A stretch of DNA of 64,000 nucleotides, taken from the NCBI RefSeq assembly GCF_900110815.1, contig NZ_FOIT01000001.1, positions 687,555-751,554 of the forward strand. Direction: 5' to 3'. The notes below the pieces were generated by a model. The model made no database searches and was not told the DNA's origin. It saw only the letters and a program-made list of their open reading frames with translations. How positions within the stretch are numbered: position 1 is the stretch's first letter; each line of letters begins with the position of its first letter. The DNA is from Aliicoccus persicus. Its GTDB lineage: Bacteria > Bacillota > Bacilli > Staphylococcales > Salinicoccaceae. Positions 54,597 to 63,190 of the stretch are shown here, piece by piece. The translations under genes were made by a program, and so were the position numbers.

Positions 54597-54669
54597 TGGT
54601 TCTGGACGGAATCGAACCGCCGACACAAGGATTTTCAATCCTTTGCTCTACCGACTGAGCTACAGAACC
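54597..54669 (-). tRNA. tRNA-Phe (GAA)
   Basis: Acceptor GGTTCTG/CAGAACC, anticodon loop TTGAAAA with GAA, T-loop TTCGATT and an encoded CCA. It is the first tRNA of the leftward Phe-Asn-Glu cluster. Confidence 0.97.
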
Positions 54670-54727
54670 AAGCATGAAATAATTGCCTAAAATCTATCAT
54701 ATAGATTAACACAAATTATTTCAATAC

Positions 54728-55339
54728 CTATTTGCCGTGTTTGTAATACATGACAACAAGTTGTGTGCGTGTGCTTAGATGTAGCTTAGACAACATCGTA
54801 GAGATGTAGTTCCGAACGGTTCCTTCACTGATAAAAAGCGTTTCACTGATTTCTTTGTTACTCATACCTTCAGCAACGAGTTCCAAAATTTCAAGTTCAC
54901 GGTTTGTTAATTCTTCAAAACCTATGTTACTTTTTATTTCTTGTTTATTAAACGATTGTACAATTTCAGAATCAAACACCATGTTCCCTGAGGCAACTGC
55001 ATTGATTGCGGGTACGATTCCCTTATAATTATCTTTTAGTAAGTAGCCTTTAACACCCAGTGATAATGCTTCACTGATATATTCCTCATCTTTAAATGTT
55101 GTCACGAGCAATATATTTGCGGCACCATGCGCTTCTATTATTTTCTTGGATGCTTCGATACCATTCATCTCTTTCATGCGTATATCCATCATCAACACGT
55201 CGGGATGATGTTCTCTAAATAATTCAATTGCTTCAGTACCATCTTTACCTGTAGCTACGACATCATGACCCGCACTCTCAACGATGGTTTCTAGCGCAGA
55301 AATTACAAGTGAATCATCATCAACGATTATTACTTTCAT
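54728..55339 (-). CDS. NarL/LuxR-type response regulator
   Basis: This 203-residue regulator has a receiver domain (VIIVDDDSLV acidic pocket, phospho-acceptor Asp in VLMMDIRMKEMNG near 52, LVTTFKD and the switch Lys in GYLLKDNY). A C-terminal LuxR HTH follows (ELTNRELEILELVAEGMSNKEI, ISEGTVRNYISTML). It is co-transcribed with the sensor kinase (20-base overlap) and divergent from the ABC exporter, its likely target. The arrangement matches LnrJK-LnrLMN (linearmycin sensing) of Bacillus. Confidence 0.9.
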   Translation of the reverse strand: MKVIIVDDDSLVISALETIVESAGHDVVATGKDGTEAIELFREHHPDVLMMDIRMKEMNGIEASKKIIEAHGAANILLVTTFKDEEYISEALSLGVKGYLLKDNYKGIVPAINAVASGNMVFDSEIVQSFNKQEIKSNIGFEELTNRELEILELVAEGMSNKEISETLFISEGTVRNYISTMLSKLHLSTRTQLVVMYYKHGK

Positions 55340-56399
55340 TTACCAACCCCTCCTTATTAATTGATACATAGACTGTGTAACCGTGCTGTTGAAACCCTGC
55401 ATTAAAGATCCCACCATATTTTTGTACAGATTCTTTCATAGAATGTAATCCCATGCCATATTCTGAATAATCTTTTACTGTACCATTATCGACCACTTTT
55501 AATGTAATGGCTTTGTCTGTCTCGATGATATATACAGCCACCCATTTACCATCAGAATGCTTTTTTATGTTGGTGAGTGATTCTTTTACAATCGCAACGA
55601 GATCTATTTTAATCTGATAAGGCAATTGCGAAGTCACTTTATAATGTAACTCTTTTTCAAACATGTACATTTCCTCAAGCAGTTGTTCAATACGGCTTTT
55701 TACATCGAATGACGTGCTATAAAGTGAATGAATACTGCCGCGAATATCATCCATCCCGGTTTGTAAACGCTCTTGTAAACTTGATAGTGAATGATGAATT
55801 TTATCGACGTCATTGATATGATGCAGTGATTCTAGCAATAATAACCCACTCGATAAACTATGACCGACTGTATCATGCATATCTCTCGCAATTCTGTTTC
55901 TTTCACTTAAGCTTGCGAGTTCTATCTCCTTCTCCACTTGATTACTCAGCGCATTTCGTTGTTCGATGAGCTTTAGATTATCCCAGGTCAACCGGTCTCT
56001 AATTTCATTATTTTCTTGCTCTAATACTTCGATACGCGTGATCAAATATATGATGAGGACACTGAAAAGTCCAAAAACAATCAAAAAGAATTCAAAATCA
56101 ATAGCATAGATCAGCATGCTGAGTGGCAAATATTGTTTCATAAATGGTGCAAGTATAAAATGCGTAATTGGCAAATAGAGAAACCATTCTGACTGATGAA
56201 AAACACCCAATATTATAAGTAAAATAACCGATAAAAAACTCAGGACACGGTCAATTTGGTAATGGCGAATAAATACGTTGTTTATAAATAGAATTACAAA
56301 TGCTAACAACATGATATACAGGTTGAAATCAGTAGAAATCGTATAGTATACACCGCTCAATATAAAATACATAATCAATTTTACTTGCCACAATTTCAT
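55320..56399 (-). CDS. NarL-family sensor histidine kinase
   Basis: This 359-residue membrane sensor has about five to six N-terminal helices with almost no extracellular loop, so it is of the intramembrane-sensing type. A coiled linker follows (EVLEQENNEIRDRL). The HisKA_3 phosphoacceptor SERNRIARDMHDTVGHSLSSG is near 180 (His in RDMHDTVGH), and the ATP-binding region has VVDNGTVKDYSEYGMGL. Such sensors often detect membrane-active lipids or antimicrobials. The receiver partner is the overlapping downstream gene. Confidence 0.88.
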   Translation of the reverse strand: MKLWQVKLIMYFILSGVYYTISTDFNLYIMLLAFVILFINNVFIRHYQIDRVLSFLSVILLIILGVFHQSEWFLYLPITHFILAPFMKQYLPLSMLIYAIDFEFFLIVFGLFSVLIIYLITRIEVLEQENNEIRDRLTWDNLKLIEQRNALSNQVEKEIELASLSERNRIARDMHDTVGHSLSSGLLLLESLHHINDVDKIHHSLSSLQERLQTGMDDIRGSIHSLYSTSFDVKSRIEQLLEEMYMFEKELHYKVTSQLPYQIKIDLVAIVKESLTNIKKHSDGKWVAVYIIETDKAITLKVVDNGTVKDYSEYGMGLHSMKESVQKYGGIFNAGFQQHGYTVYVSINKEGLVNESNNR

Positions 56400-56414
56400 G
56401 ATTCATACCTCCTT

Positions 56415-56430
56415 TATGACATTTGTCATA
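56415..56430. promoter_or_regulatory. Palindrome in the kinase/ABC intergenic region
   Basis: TATGAC-ATTT-GTCATA is a perfect 6-6 inverted repeat just upstream of the kinase ribosome site, in the divergent promoter region. It is a candidate response-regulator operator. Confidence 0.5.
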
Positions 56431-56512
56431 TCAACTCGTTACGAATGACACTACAACGTGTATTCTTATTCATTATATACTTTTACTAGGTCAAATAAAT
56501 AGGAGGAAAATT

Positions 56513-57442
56513 ATGATACACGTCGAAAATGTCGTAAAGAGATATAAAGAAGTAATTGCACTCGATCACTTCACGTTTAACGCAGAAAAAAATGAAATTA
56601 TTGGATTGCTCGGTCCCAATGGATGCGGTAAGACAACAGCAATCAATTGTATGTTATCCTTATTGACCTTTGATAGCGGGGAAATAAAATTGTTTGGTAA
56701 ACCCGTGAATCCGAACGATAATGATATCAAAAGAAGAATTGGTGTCGTACCGCAGGAACTTGCTTTATTCGATAAGTTAAATGTCTATGAAAATATCGAT
56801 TTCTTTTGTGGGTTATATGTTACTGATAAAACAAAGCGTAAGCAATTGGTGGAAGAAGCAATCCAGTTTGTTGATTTAGATAAGTATCGATCATTCATGC
56901 CAAAAAAATTAAGTGGTGGTTTGAAACGTCGTTTAAACATTGCATGTGGTATCGCACATCAACCCGAACTTATTTTTCTAGACGAACCAACTGTTGCTGT
57001 CGACGCGCAGAGTCGTAACTTTATGATAGAAGGCATTAAACGTATGAGAGAAAATGGTGCGACAATTGTTTATACAACGCACTATTTGGACGAAGCAGAA
57101 GAACTTTGTGATCGCCATGTCATTATGGATAATGGGAAAAGCGTTGCTCAAGGTACACTCACCGAGTTACAAAATTCAATGACAACAGAAGGCTCTTTAA
57201 AAATTAATTTTGTAGAAACAGAAGAAGCTGTCAACGCGGTACTAAAAAAGTACCCATCAATTTCACGTATTGAAAAGAAAAATGACAATTTCTATATTAC
57301 TTTTATCAGCAGTGATGAAAAGCTAAGTGATTTCTTAAAATTTATTGATGAGGAAGGATTAACATACACAGAGCTCACAAGTGAAAAACCATCGTTAAGC
57401 GATATATTTCTAGAGCTAACTGGTAAGGAGCTGAGAGACTAA
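56513..57442 (+). CDS. ABC exporter ATP-binding subunit (LnrL-like)
   Basis: This 309-residue ATPase has Walker A GPNGCGKTT near 38, a Q-loop (VVPQELALFDKL) and the signature LSGGLKRRL near 138. Walker B and D-loop read LIFLDEPTVAVDAQSRN, and the switch His is in YTTHYLDEAEEL. The AVDAQSRN phrase resembles the linearmycin/NatA-type drug exporters. The ATG at 56513 follows AGGAGG; the longer upstream frame covers the promoter and is rejected. It is followed by two ABC-2 permease genes. Confidence 0.92.
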   Translation: MIHVENVVKRYKEVIALDHFTFNAEKNEIIGLLGPNGCGKTTAINCMLSLLTFDSGEIKLFGKPVNPNDNDIKRRIGVVPQELALFDKLNVYENIDFFCGLYVTDKTKRKQLVEEAIQFVDLDKYRSFMPKKLSGGLKRRLNIACGIAHQPELIFLDEPTVAVDAQSRNFMIEGIKRMRENGATIVYTTHYLDEAEELCDRHVIMDNGKSVAQGTLTELQNSMTTEGSLKINFVETEEAVNAVLKKYPSISRIEKKNDNFYITFISSDEKLSDFLKFIDEEGLTYTELTSEKPSLSDIFLELTGKELRD

Positions 57443-58497
57443 TGGAACTCTTCAGACTAGCAATAATTACTTTAAAAATAAACGCACGTGATTTTGGTTT
57501 TTGGTTTTGGATGGTTATTTACCCGCTCCTATTAGCCACGATGTTCGTCATCACAACGCAAAACATTACTGGCAGCGATTCACTTGATGATATTACCATC
57601 GGTGTTGAAGATGAAAATAATTACTATACGATTTTAAGTGAAATCGAAATATTAGAAGTTGAAATACTCAACAAAGAAGAAGCAAGAACTGCGCTTGAGA
57701 ATGAAGAAATCACAGCCTTCATCGATACAGATGGTGATATGATTGTCGCATCATCTGGCCTTGATGAGACGATTGTCAGTTCAATTGTCAACAACATCCA
57801 TCAAGTAATTGAATCAGATGTTGGCTTTCAACATTATGATTTTGAACAGTCATATGTTGATACACAAGATTATTCCGCTCATCCAGAGGTGGTTATGTTC
57901 TTCTCGCTTCTCGGTATGCTCTCGTTTTATTCATTATTTTCGGTGATGGAATTTTTAACGAAGCTTCAGCCGAACTTAAGTCATCAAGGTGCTCGATTTT
58001 ATGCAAGTCCTACGAATAAATCACAGATACTCATATCAAACGTAATGGCTTCTGTTTTCATGGGGTTATTAGCAAATGGGATGCTCATCATTTTTCTTAT
58101 GATTGTTTACCAAGGTGCATTGTTTGATCAATTGTTCACGACACTTTTACTTATTTTAGTGGGTAATATCACAGGTGCAGGTCTAGGATTGATTCTTGGT
58201 GTATTACCTGTTAAAAATGAGGGTTTTAAAACGACAATCGGAATTTTAGTTACGTTATTCTTTGCGTTTTCTGGTGGTCTTGCCGGTCCGTTCTTACGTC
58301 AGGCAGTTATCGAAAACTTCCCACTACTACACCGGTTTAATCCGATTGGTCAACTCACAGATACGATGTATCAAATAAACTATATGGCGAATTATGATAA
58401 CTATCTACCAACAATCATTCTGTTACTCATCATATTTGTCATTTCAGTCATCATTGCAATCGTTGCATTAAGGGGGCAACAATATGACAGTCTTTAA
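57442..58497 (+). CDS. ABC-2 type permease (LnrM-like)
   Basis: This 351-residue protein has one N-terminal helix, an external domain of about 130 residues and five or six C-terminal helices ending in a cluster at 320-345. This is the ABC2_membrane_3 layout. It shares one base with the ATPase stop and overlaps the next permease by 14 bases, so the three proteins are coupled. It probably forms a heterodimeric membrane channel with the next protein; lipid or amphiphilic drug export is inferred from context. Confidence 0.85.
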   Translation: MELFRLAIITLKINARDFGFWFWMVIYPLLLATMFVITTQNITGSDSLDDITIGVEDENNYYTILSEIEILEVEILNKEEARTALENEEITAFIDTDGDMIVASSGLDETIVSSIVNNIHQVIESDVGFQHYDFEQSYVDTQDYSAHPEVVMFFSLLGMLSFYSLFSVMEFLTKLQPNLSHQGARFYASPTNKSQILISNVMASVFMGLLANGMLIIFLMIVYQGALFDQLFTTLLLILVGNITGAGLGLILGVLPVKNEGFKTTIGILVTLFFAFSGGLAGPFLRQAVIENFPLLHRFNPIGQLTDTMYQINYMANYDNYLPTIILLLIIFVISVIIAIVALRGQQYDSL

Positions 58498-59605
58498 AGC
58501 AATCTTACTTCACTTTTGGAGATATAAATTTGCTTTGCTTGTCTTTACGTTAGCATTTTTCTTCCTAGCGTTCATATTTAGTCAATCGTCTTCCGATGAA
58601 TTTGAATTAACTGCACTTGAACTACAAATTGTTGATTATTCAGACGATGAAGTATCAAGAGGATTGATTGAAAATTTATCACAAGATAATAATGTGGAAG
58701 TTGTAGATAAAACGCGCTCAGAGCTTCAAGAGGAAATATTACTCATGTCCTCTGATGGTGTGATTATCATTGAAGAAGGTTTAAAAGAGCGATTTATAAA
58801 TGGCGATGGTACTGTAGAAGTGATAGTCGATGAACGTATCGCTGGTACATTTCAAGTTAAAAACGTCGTCAACAAATACTTTCAATATTTAGATGCAGAG
58901 TATCAAGCAAATGATGAAATCAATGTTCAAGCAGTCAATGAAACAATGAAGAACACGATTAGTATAGAGCTTCTTGATGCCGGTGAGACGACGCAACAGT
59001 CAAACTTTGATAGCCTCAGAAATTATATGAATTTTATGGGTTATGTGTTACTTTTACTCATCACAATTGTCGGGGGTAACGTCATGACTGATGTCAACCA
59101 ACCCGTCATTAACAACCGAGTAAAAGTTTCACCAATCAAACAGTTGACCTACTCTGTACAAACGATTTTAGGACAGTCAGTCGTAGTGACAGTGATGGTC
59201 ATGCTTTTCTTAGGATTCGCATTTATATTAAGACACGATCACCTCGATGGTGTGCCGATTGTAAACATGATAGCCGCAGCCGCTACTTTACCACTGCTTG
59301 GACTTTCAATATTACATTTAATGAATGCAATTACGAACAATAAATTTGTCATCAATAGTATTGCCAACTTCGTCATCATAGGAATGGCATTCTTGAGTGG
59401 TATCATGATACCAATTGAATTGTTTGGAGATGGCATGCTACAGCTCGCTAAGATGATGCCACTGTACTACTATACTCAAATCTATAGTGATATAGACAAC
59501 TCACTGGTCGATGCTTTACCATCAATTAGTATCGTTGTACTATTCTCAGTCGCGCTAATTATTCTTGGTACGGTTATTTCTAAAAATAGGCGGATGCAAG
59601 TTTAG
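58484..59605 (+). CDS. ABC-2 type permease (LnrN-like)
   Basis: This 373-residue protein has the same layout as its neighbour: helix at 15-32, an external domain of about 140 residues, then helices from about 185 on, with the conserved AFLSGIMIPIELFGDG and YYYTQIYSD segments. GGGGG lies ahead of the overlapped ATG. It completes the ATPase-permease-permease exporter. The run ends at a strong terminator. Confidence 0.85.
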   Translation: MTVFKAILLHFWRYKFALLVFTLAFFFLAFIFSQSSSDEFELTALELQIVDYSDDEVSRGLIENLSQDNNVEVVDKTRSELQEEILLMSSDGVIIIEEGLKERFINGDGTVEVIVDERIAGTFQVKNVVNKYFQYLDAEYQANDEINVQAVNETMKNTISIELLDAGETTQQSNFDSLRNYMNFMGYVLLLLITIVGGNVMTDVNQPVINNRVKVSPIKQLTYSVQTILGQSVVVTVMVMLFLGFAFILRHDHLDGVPIVNMIAAAATLPLLGLSILHLMNAITNNKFVINSIANFVIIGMAFLSGIMIPIELFGDGMLQLAKMMPLYYYTQIYSDIDNSLVDALPSISIVVLFSVALIILGTVISKNRRMQV

Positions 59606-59633
59606 AACAAATTAATAAGTTTATTAATAAATA

Positions 59634-59672
59634 AAATGTTTGGAAATCTCAACTGATTTCCAAGCATTTTTT
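59634..59672. terminator. Bidirectional terminator
   Basis: A 15-bp stem (AAATGTTTGGAAATC with GATTTCCAAGCATTT) and six-base loop, followed by T residues, between the exporter genes and the convergent small peptide gene. Confidence 0.85.
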
Positions 59673-59673
59673 G

Positions 59674-59847
59674 TTACTTCACTTTAATTAAGTTTGAATT
59701 GCTGTATTTAAATATATGTTTTAGTTTCAAAAGGAATCGAACGAATATAATAGCTGTCGTTACGAAGATGAGAGCATCGAATATGATTGCTAAACTACCT
59801 GAAATAATACCTGTAATCGACAAGAGAAATGCAATATCTTGTAACAT
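59674..59847 (-). CDS. 57-residue hydrophobic membrane peptide
   Basis: The frame begins MLQDIAFLLSITGIISGSLA and carries one or two membrane segments (up to about residue 40). A basic tail follows, with KLKHIFKYSNS and LIKVK. The ribosome site GGGAGGAGAGG is excellent. The layout is like small holin-like or type I toxin peptides, but no family is recognised. It is the last of three small leftward genes. Confidence 0.6.
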   Translation of the reverse strand: MLQDIAFLLSITGIISGSLAIIFDALIFVTTAIIFVRFLLKLKHIFKYSNSNLIKVK

Positions 59848-59968
59848 AAAACCTCTCCTCCCTATATATTCGATTTGGGTAATTTGTCTGAATCATCCTT
59901 TTATGTAAAAAGATACCAGACTAAAGTACGATACTTTGTAATGCCAATCACATTCTGAAAATTATCTT

Positions 59969-60008
59969 AAAACAAAAACTACCACCGGCATTTTTACCAG
60001 TGGTAGTA
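59969..60008 (-). terminator. Hairpin after the 33-residue peptide gene
   Basis: CTACCACC and GGTGGTAG form the arms (CTACCACCGGCA ... ACCAGTGGTAG), just downstream of the peptide stop, with a T-rich leftward flank. Confidence 0.65.
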
Positions 60009-60110
60009 TTATCGTACGATATTTTTATTTGGTCTTAAGAAAGTGAAAAATGTAATAATCACGCCAACAATAAATAATAACTTCCCTATAAATTTTTGCT
60101 TGTTCTTCAT
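60009..60110 (-). CDS. 33-residue membrane peptide
   Basis: A basic head (MKNKQKFIGK) leads into one helix (LLFIVGVIITFFTFL) and a short basic tail (RPNKNIVR). AGGAGTGG lies seven bases before the ATG. The gene is 10 bases downstream of the 47-residue peptide gene, so the two are probably co-transcribed. Size and layout fit a toxin-like or regulatory membrane peptide. Confidence 0.55.
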   Translation of the reverse strand: MKNKQKFIGKLLFIVGVIITFFTFLRPNKNIVR

Positions 60111-60120
60111 ATTTCCACTC

Positions 60121-60264
60121 CTAGTTACTAAGAAACATGCCGATTATTGATTTAATGAATTTACCTACATAAACAACTAAAGTAACGATAAGATCAAAGA
60201 ACCCATCCAATATAATCCAACTAGAATTTGATTCCTTCATCTTTTTATGCTCGGTCAATACCAT
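60121..60264 (-). CDS. 47-residue amphipathic membrane-active-like peptide
   Basis: The peptide has a charged head (MVLTEHKKMKESNSS), a hydrophobic stretch (WIILDGFFDLIVTLVVYVG) and an amphipathic end, KFIKSIIGMFLSN. The end recalls phenol-soluble modulins or leaderless bacteriocins. A GGAAGTG site precedes the ATG at 60264. An internal ATG at 60240 (39 residues) is possible but has no ribosome site. It is the first of a three-peptide group facing the LnrLMN-like exporter. Confidence 0.5.
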   Translation of the reverse strand: MVLTEHKKMKESNSSWIILDGFFDLIVTLVVYVGKFIKSIIGMFLSN

Positions 60265-60292
60265 CACTTCCAAGAATTAATAGTTGATAAAA

Positions 60293-60318
60293 AGAGTGAA
60301 GACATAAGTCCTCACTCT
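60293..60318 (-). terminator. Terminator of the PfpI-family gene
   Basis: AGAGTGAAGAC and GTCCTCACTCT pair (one wobble) around ATAA and run leftward into a T tract. Confidence 0.85.
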
Positions 60319-60327
60319 ACACACGAT

Positions 60328-60843
60328 CTATTTCAATACATTCACGATTTCTCTATTAAAGTCCTCTAAATCATCAGGTGTACGGCTTGTTACTAAGTTT
60401 CCACCACAGACGACAACAGACTCATCTACAACTGTAGCACCAGCGTTTTCTAAGTCTTTACGCACGGATAAGAATGAAGTCAGTTTGCGACCTTTTAGTA
60501 AATCCGTATCGATTAATACTTGAGGTCCGTGACACATGGCGAATGTCGGTTTATCTTGTTGTAAGAAATGCTTTGCAAACGCACCAAAGCGCCCTTCCTT
60601 ATCGCCACGTAGTAAGTCAGGAGAAAATCCACCAGGTACATAAACAGCGTCGTAATCCTCAGGTTTCACATCACCAATCGCCTTATCCGCTTGGAATACG
60701 CCACCTTTTTTACCTTCAATTTCGCCGCGCTCTGGAGCAATAACATCGTACGAATGCCCTGCTGCTTCAAGCGCTTCTGCCGGACTTGTAAACTCTACAT
60801 CTTCTACTAAATTAGTCATGAGAATCGCTACTTTTTTACTCAT
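60328..60843 (-). CDS. DJ-1/PfpI-family protein (general stress protein 18 type)
   Basis: This 171-residue class I amidotransferase-like fold protein has the nucleophile elbow [10 protein letters not shown] near residue 104 (Cys-His) and an early acidic residue in [10 protein letters not shown]. Relatives act as deglycases, glyoxalases or chaperones under oxidative and carbonyl stress; the activity here is not proven. GGAGG precedes the ATG. It is divergent from the glutathione peroxidase gene, consistent with a stress pair. Confidence 0.87.
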   Translation of the reverse strand: MSKKVAILMTNLVEDVEFTSPAEALEAAGHSYDVIAPERGEIEGKKGGVFQADKAIGDVKPEDYDAVYVPGGFSPDLLRGDKEGRFGAFAKHFLQQDKPTFAMCHGPQVLIDTDLLKGRKLTSFLSVRKDLENAGATVVDESVVVCGGNLVTSRTPDDLEDFNREIVNVLK

Positions 60844-60946
60844 AATAAATTATCCTCCTAAAAACTATGATGCTTATATTATACCCGGTAGCATGTGTAC
60901 AAAACTTTGTTTTAGGGTAAACGTTAAATAAGAATGAGGTGATTAT

Positions 60947-61432
60947 ATGACAATTTATAATATAAATGTAAACCGAACAAATGGAGATTCGTATGCGTTA
61001 GAAGCATATCGGGGCCAACCGATGATTATCGTCAATACAGCAAGTAAATGTGGACTGCGTGGTCAGTTTAAAGAACTTGAAGCGTTGTATCAAGAATACA
61101 AAGATAAAGGGCTTGTAGTACTAGGATTTCCGAGCAACCAGTTTATGAACCAAGAGCCAGGTACAAGTGAGGAAGCTGCAGAATTTTGTCAACGAGACTA
61201 TGGTGTATCGTTTCCAATGCATGAAATAATCGATGTAAACGGTGAAGATGCACACCCGTTGTTCAAACATTTAAAAGGTGAACAAAGCGGAATACTTGGT
61301 GGTTCGATTAAATGGAACTTCACGAAGTTTTTAGTCGATCAAAATGGTAAAGTCGTCGAACGCGTTGCACCACAAAGCAGCCCGGAGAAGTTGAGAGATA
61401 AAATCGAAGAATTGCTAAATGAAAATGCTTAG
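60947..61432 (+). CDS. bsaA: Glutathione peroxidase-family thiol peroxidase
   Basis: This 161-residue thioredoxin-fold peroxidase has the peroxidatic Cys in VNTASKCGLRGQ near residue 35. FPSNQFMNQEPG follows, with catalytic Gln and a position for Asn, then KWNFTKFLVD with catalytic Trp/Asn. The resolving Cys lies in EFCQRDYG. Bacterial members reduce peroxides, usually with thioredoxin. GAGGTG lies before the ATG. It ends in a hairpin just before the inserted IS21-like element. Confidence 0.93.
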   Translation: MTIYNINVNRTNGDSYALEAYRGQPMIIVNTASKCGLRGQFKELEALYQEYKDKGLVVLGFPSNQFMNQEPGTSEEAAEFCQRDYGVSFPMHEIIDVNGEDAHPLFKHLKGEQSGILGGSIKWNFTKFLVDQNGKVVERVAPQSSPEKLRDKIEELLNENA

Positions 61433-61456
61433 ACCTTAAAAAGTCTAAGCATTTTT
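61427..61456 (+). terminator. Terminator of the glutathione peroxidase gene
   Basis: GCTTAGAC and GTCTAAGC pair around eight bases and run into a T tract; the stem starts inside the last codons. Confidence 0.8.
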
Positions 61457-61561
61457 CTTTTCCCTTTTCAATTGGATACGACGGTCTTAGAGAGCCACCT
61501 CGTCGGAGTTCATTGAACCACCTAAATCGGAGTTAGCTGAGCCACCTAAATCGCTATGCTT

Positions 61562-61585
61562 GAACCACTTTGTGGTTCTTTTTTT
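61562..61585 (+). terminator. Hairpin inside the IS21 left end
   Basis: GAACCAC-TTT-GTGGTTC followed by seven T, upstream of istA. It probably blocks read-in transcription from the host promoter side. Confidence 0.8.
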
Positions 61586-61645
61586 GCCCTCGTGTTATAA
61601 CTTACTCGTGAGTAATTCTCACAAAATATAACGGAGGTGGCATGA

Positions 61646-63190
61646 ATGCCCAATTATGTAGAAATGATTCGGTTGCACGAAGCAGGATTCAGTCAGAGAG
61701 AAATAACTAAAATTGTTTCTTCTGGTCGAAATACCGTCGCTAGGACTATCAAAATTGCACAAGAAAAGGAGGTGTCTTATGAAGAAATTAACTTATGGTC
61801 AGTGAAAGAAATAGAGAAAATATTTGATGTGAGTATAGATAAGAAAGATCAATCCGTCTCTTATTATGTCAAACCGGATTATAAAATGTTATCAAAAGAA
61901 CTTGTTAAACAAGGTGTTACAATGCAATTACTCTGGGAGGAGTATGCTCAGGAATGTCGATTAAATAATAAGATATATTATAAATTAACTCAGTTCAAAA
62001 AGTACTTTAATGACTATTTACATAAAAATAGTTTTAGCCATGTACTCCATCATAAAGCAGGCTATCAAGTCCAAGTAGACTGGGTAGGCAAACGCCCGCA
62101 ATGGGTTGATCCCATGACGGGAGAAATCATTACAGGCGATTTATTTATTGCCACATTACCTTTTAGTGGTTACACATATGCCTTAGCTTGTATAGACCAA
62201 AAGATGCCACGATGGATTAATGCCCATATCAAAATGTTTGAGTATTTCCAGGGCGTACCAACACTTTTAACACCAGACAACTTAAAAACGGGCGTTACTA
62301 AACATACAAAATCACAACTGTTATTAAATCAGACGTATGAAGATATGGCGAATCATTATCAAACGGTTGTTGTCCCGACGAGGGTCGCGCGGCCAAAAGA
62401 CAAGGCGGCGGTTGAAAATCATGTCAAACATCTAACAACACATATTATTGGTCGTATGCGCAATTACCAGTGCTTTAGTATCGATGAATATAATCAATAT
62501 CTTTTAAAGATTCTAAATGATTTTAATGCCAAACCTTTTCAGAAAAAGGTTGGTACACGACTTCAAATGTTTCAAGAGTTGGAACAAGAAACACTCAAAG
62601 CATTACCACCTTACCCATATGAACTCTGTGAATTTAAAGAAGCGAAAGTCTATACGAATAGTCACATCACATTCAATAAACACTACTATTCTGTGCCTTT
62701 CCAATATATTGGTGAACAAGTAACACTTAAAATTTATTCAACAGCCATTAAAATCTATCATAATCAAAATCTATTATGTGAACATTCTACTGTCAATAAA
62801 CCACCTGGGGCATATTCTACAGAGGCGTCACATCTACCCGAAGATAGTAAAGATTTTGGGAAATGGAACAGTACAAGATATTTAAAATGGGCCAGACGCG
62901 TTGGTCCAAATGTGCACATGGTTATCTCCAAAATGTTTAATCAAGGACCAGAACAACAGTACTACAGAAGCGTACATGCGATATTAAAAATGGCAGACAC
63001 CTATTCCGACCAAAGATTAGATAAAGCCTGCCATTATGCCCTGGAACGATCCAGTCATCCTAATTATAAATTAATCAGACAACTCATAGAAAGTTCCATC
63101 ACGCAATCAGATTTTAACACGTCTAATCAAAAGGAACAATCTTATCTGAGAGGAGCTGATTACTATGACAAATTCAACCGCAAGAGTTAA
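61646..63190 (+). CDS. istA: IS21-family transposase IstA
   Basis: This 514-residue DDE integrase begins with an HTH (LHEAGFSQREITKIVSSGRNTV). The rve domain has VQVDWVGKRPQW (first Asp near 147), LLTPDNLKTGV (second Asp) and KDKAAVENHVKHL (Glu). A beta-rich C-terminal domain and DNA-binding region follow. GGAGGTGG precedes the ATG. Its end overlaps istB by 26 bases, the usual coupling in IS21. Confidence 0.95.
   Translation: MPNYVEMIRLHEAGFSQREITKIVSSGRNTVARTIKIAQEKEVSYEEINLWSVKEIEKIFDVSIDKKDQSVSYYVKPDYKMLSKELVKQGVTMQLLWEEYAQECRLNNKIYYKLTQFKKYFNDYLHKNSFSHVLHHKAGYQVQVDWVGKRPQWVDPMTGEIITGDLFIATLPFSGYTYALACIDQKMPRWINAHIKMFEYFQGVPTLLTPDNLKTGVTKHTKSQLLLNQTYEDMANHYQTVVVPTRVARPKDKAAVENHVKHLTTHIIGRMRNYQCFSIDEYNQYLLKILNDFNAKPFQKKVGTRLQMFQELEQETLKALPPYPYELCEFKEAKVYTNSHITFNKHYYSVPFQYIGEQVTLKIYSTAIKIYHNQNLLCEHSTVNKPPGAYSTEASHLPEDSKDFGKWNSTRYLKWARRVGPNVHMVISKMFNQGPEQQYYRSVHAILKMADTYSDQRLDKACHYALERSSHPNYKLIRQLIESSITQSDFNTSNQKEQSYLRGADYYDKFNRKS

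Noticed and set aside
59699..59908. Plus-strand frame of 69 codons
   Set aside because: It is the shadow of the well-supported 57-residue minus-strand gene and has no ribosome site.
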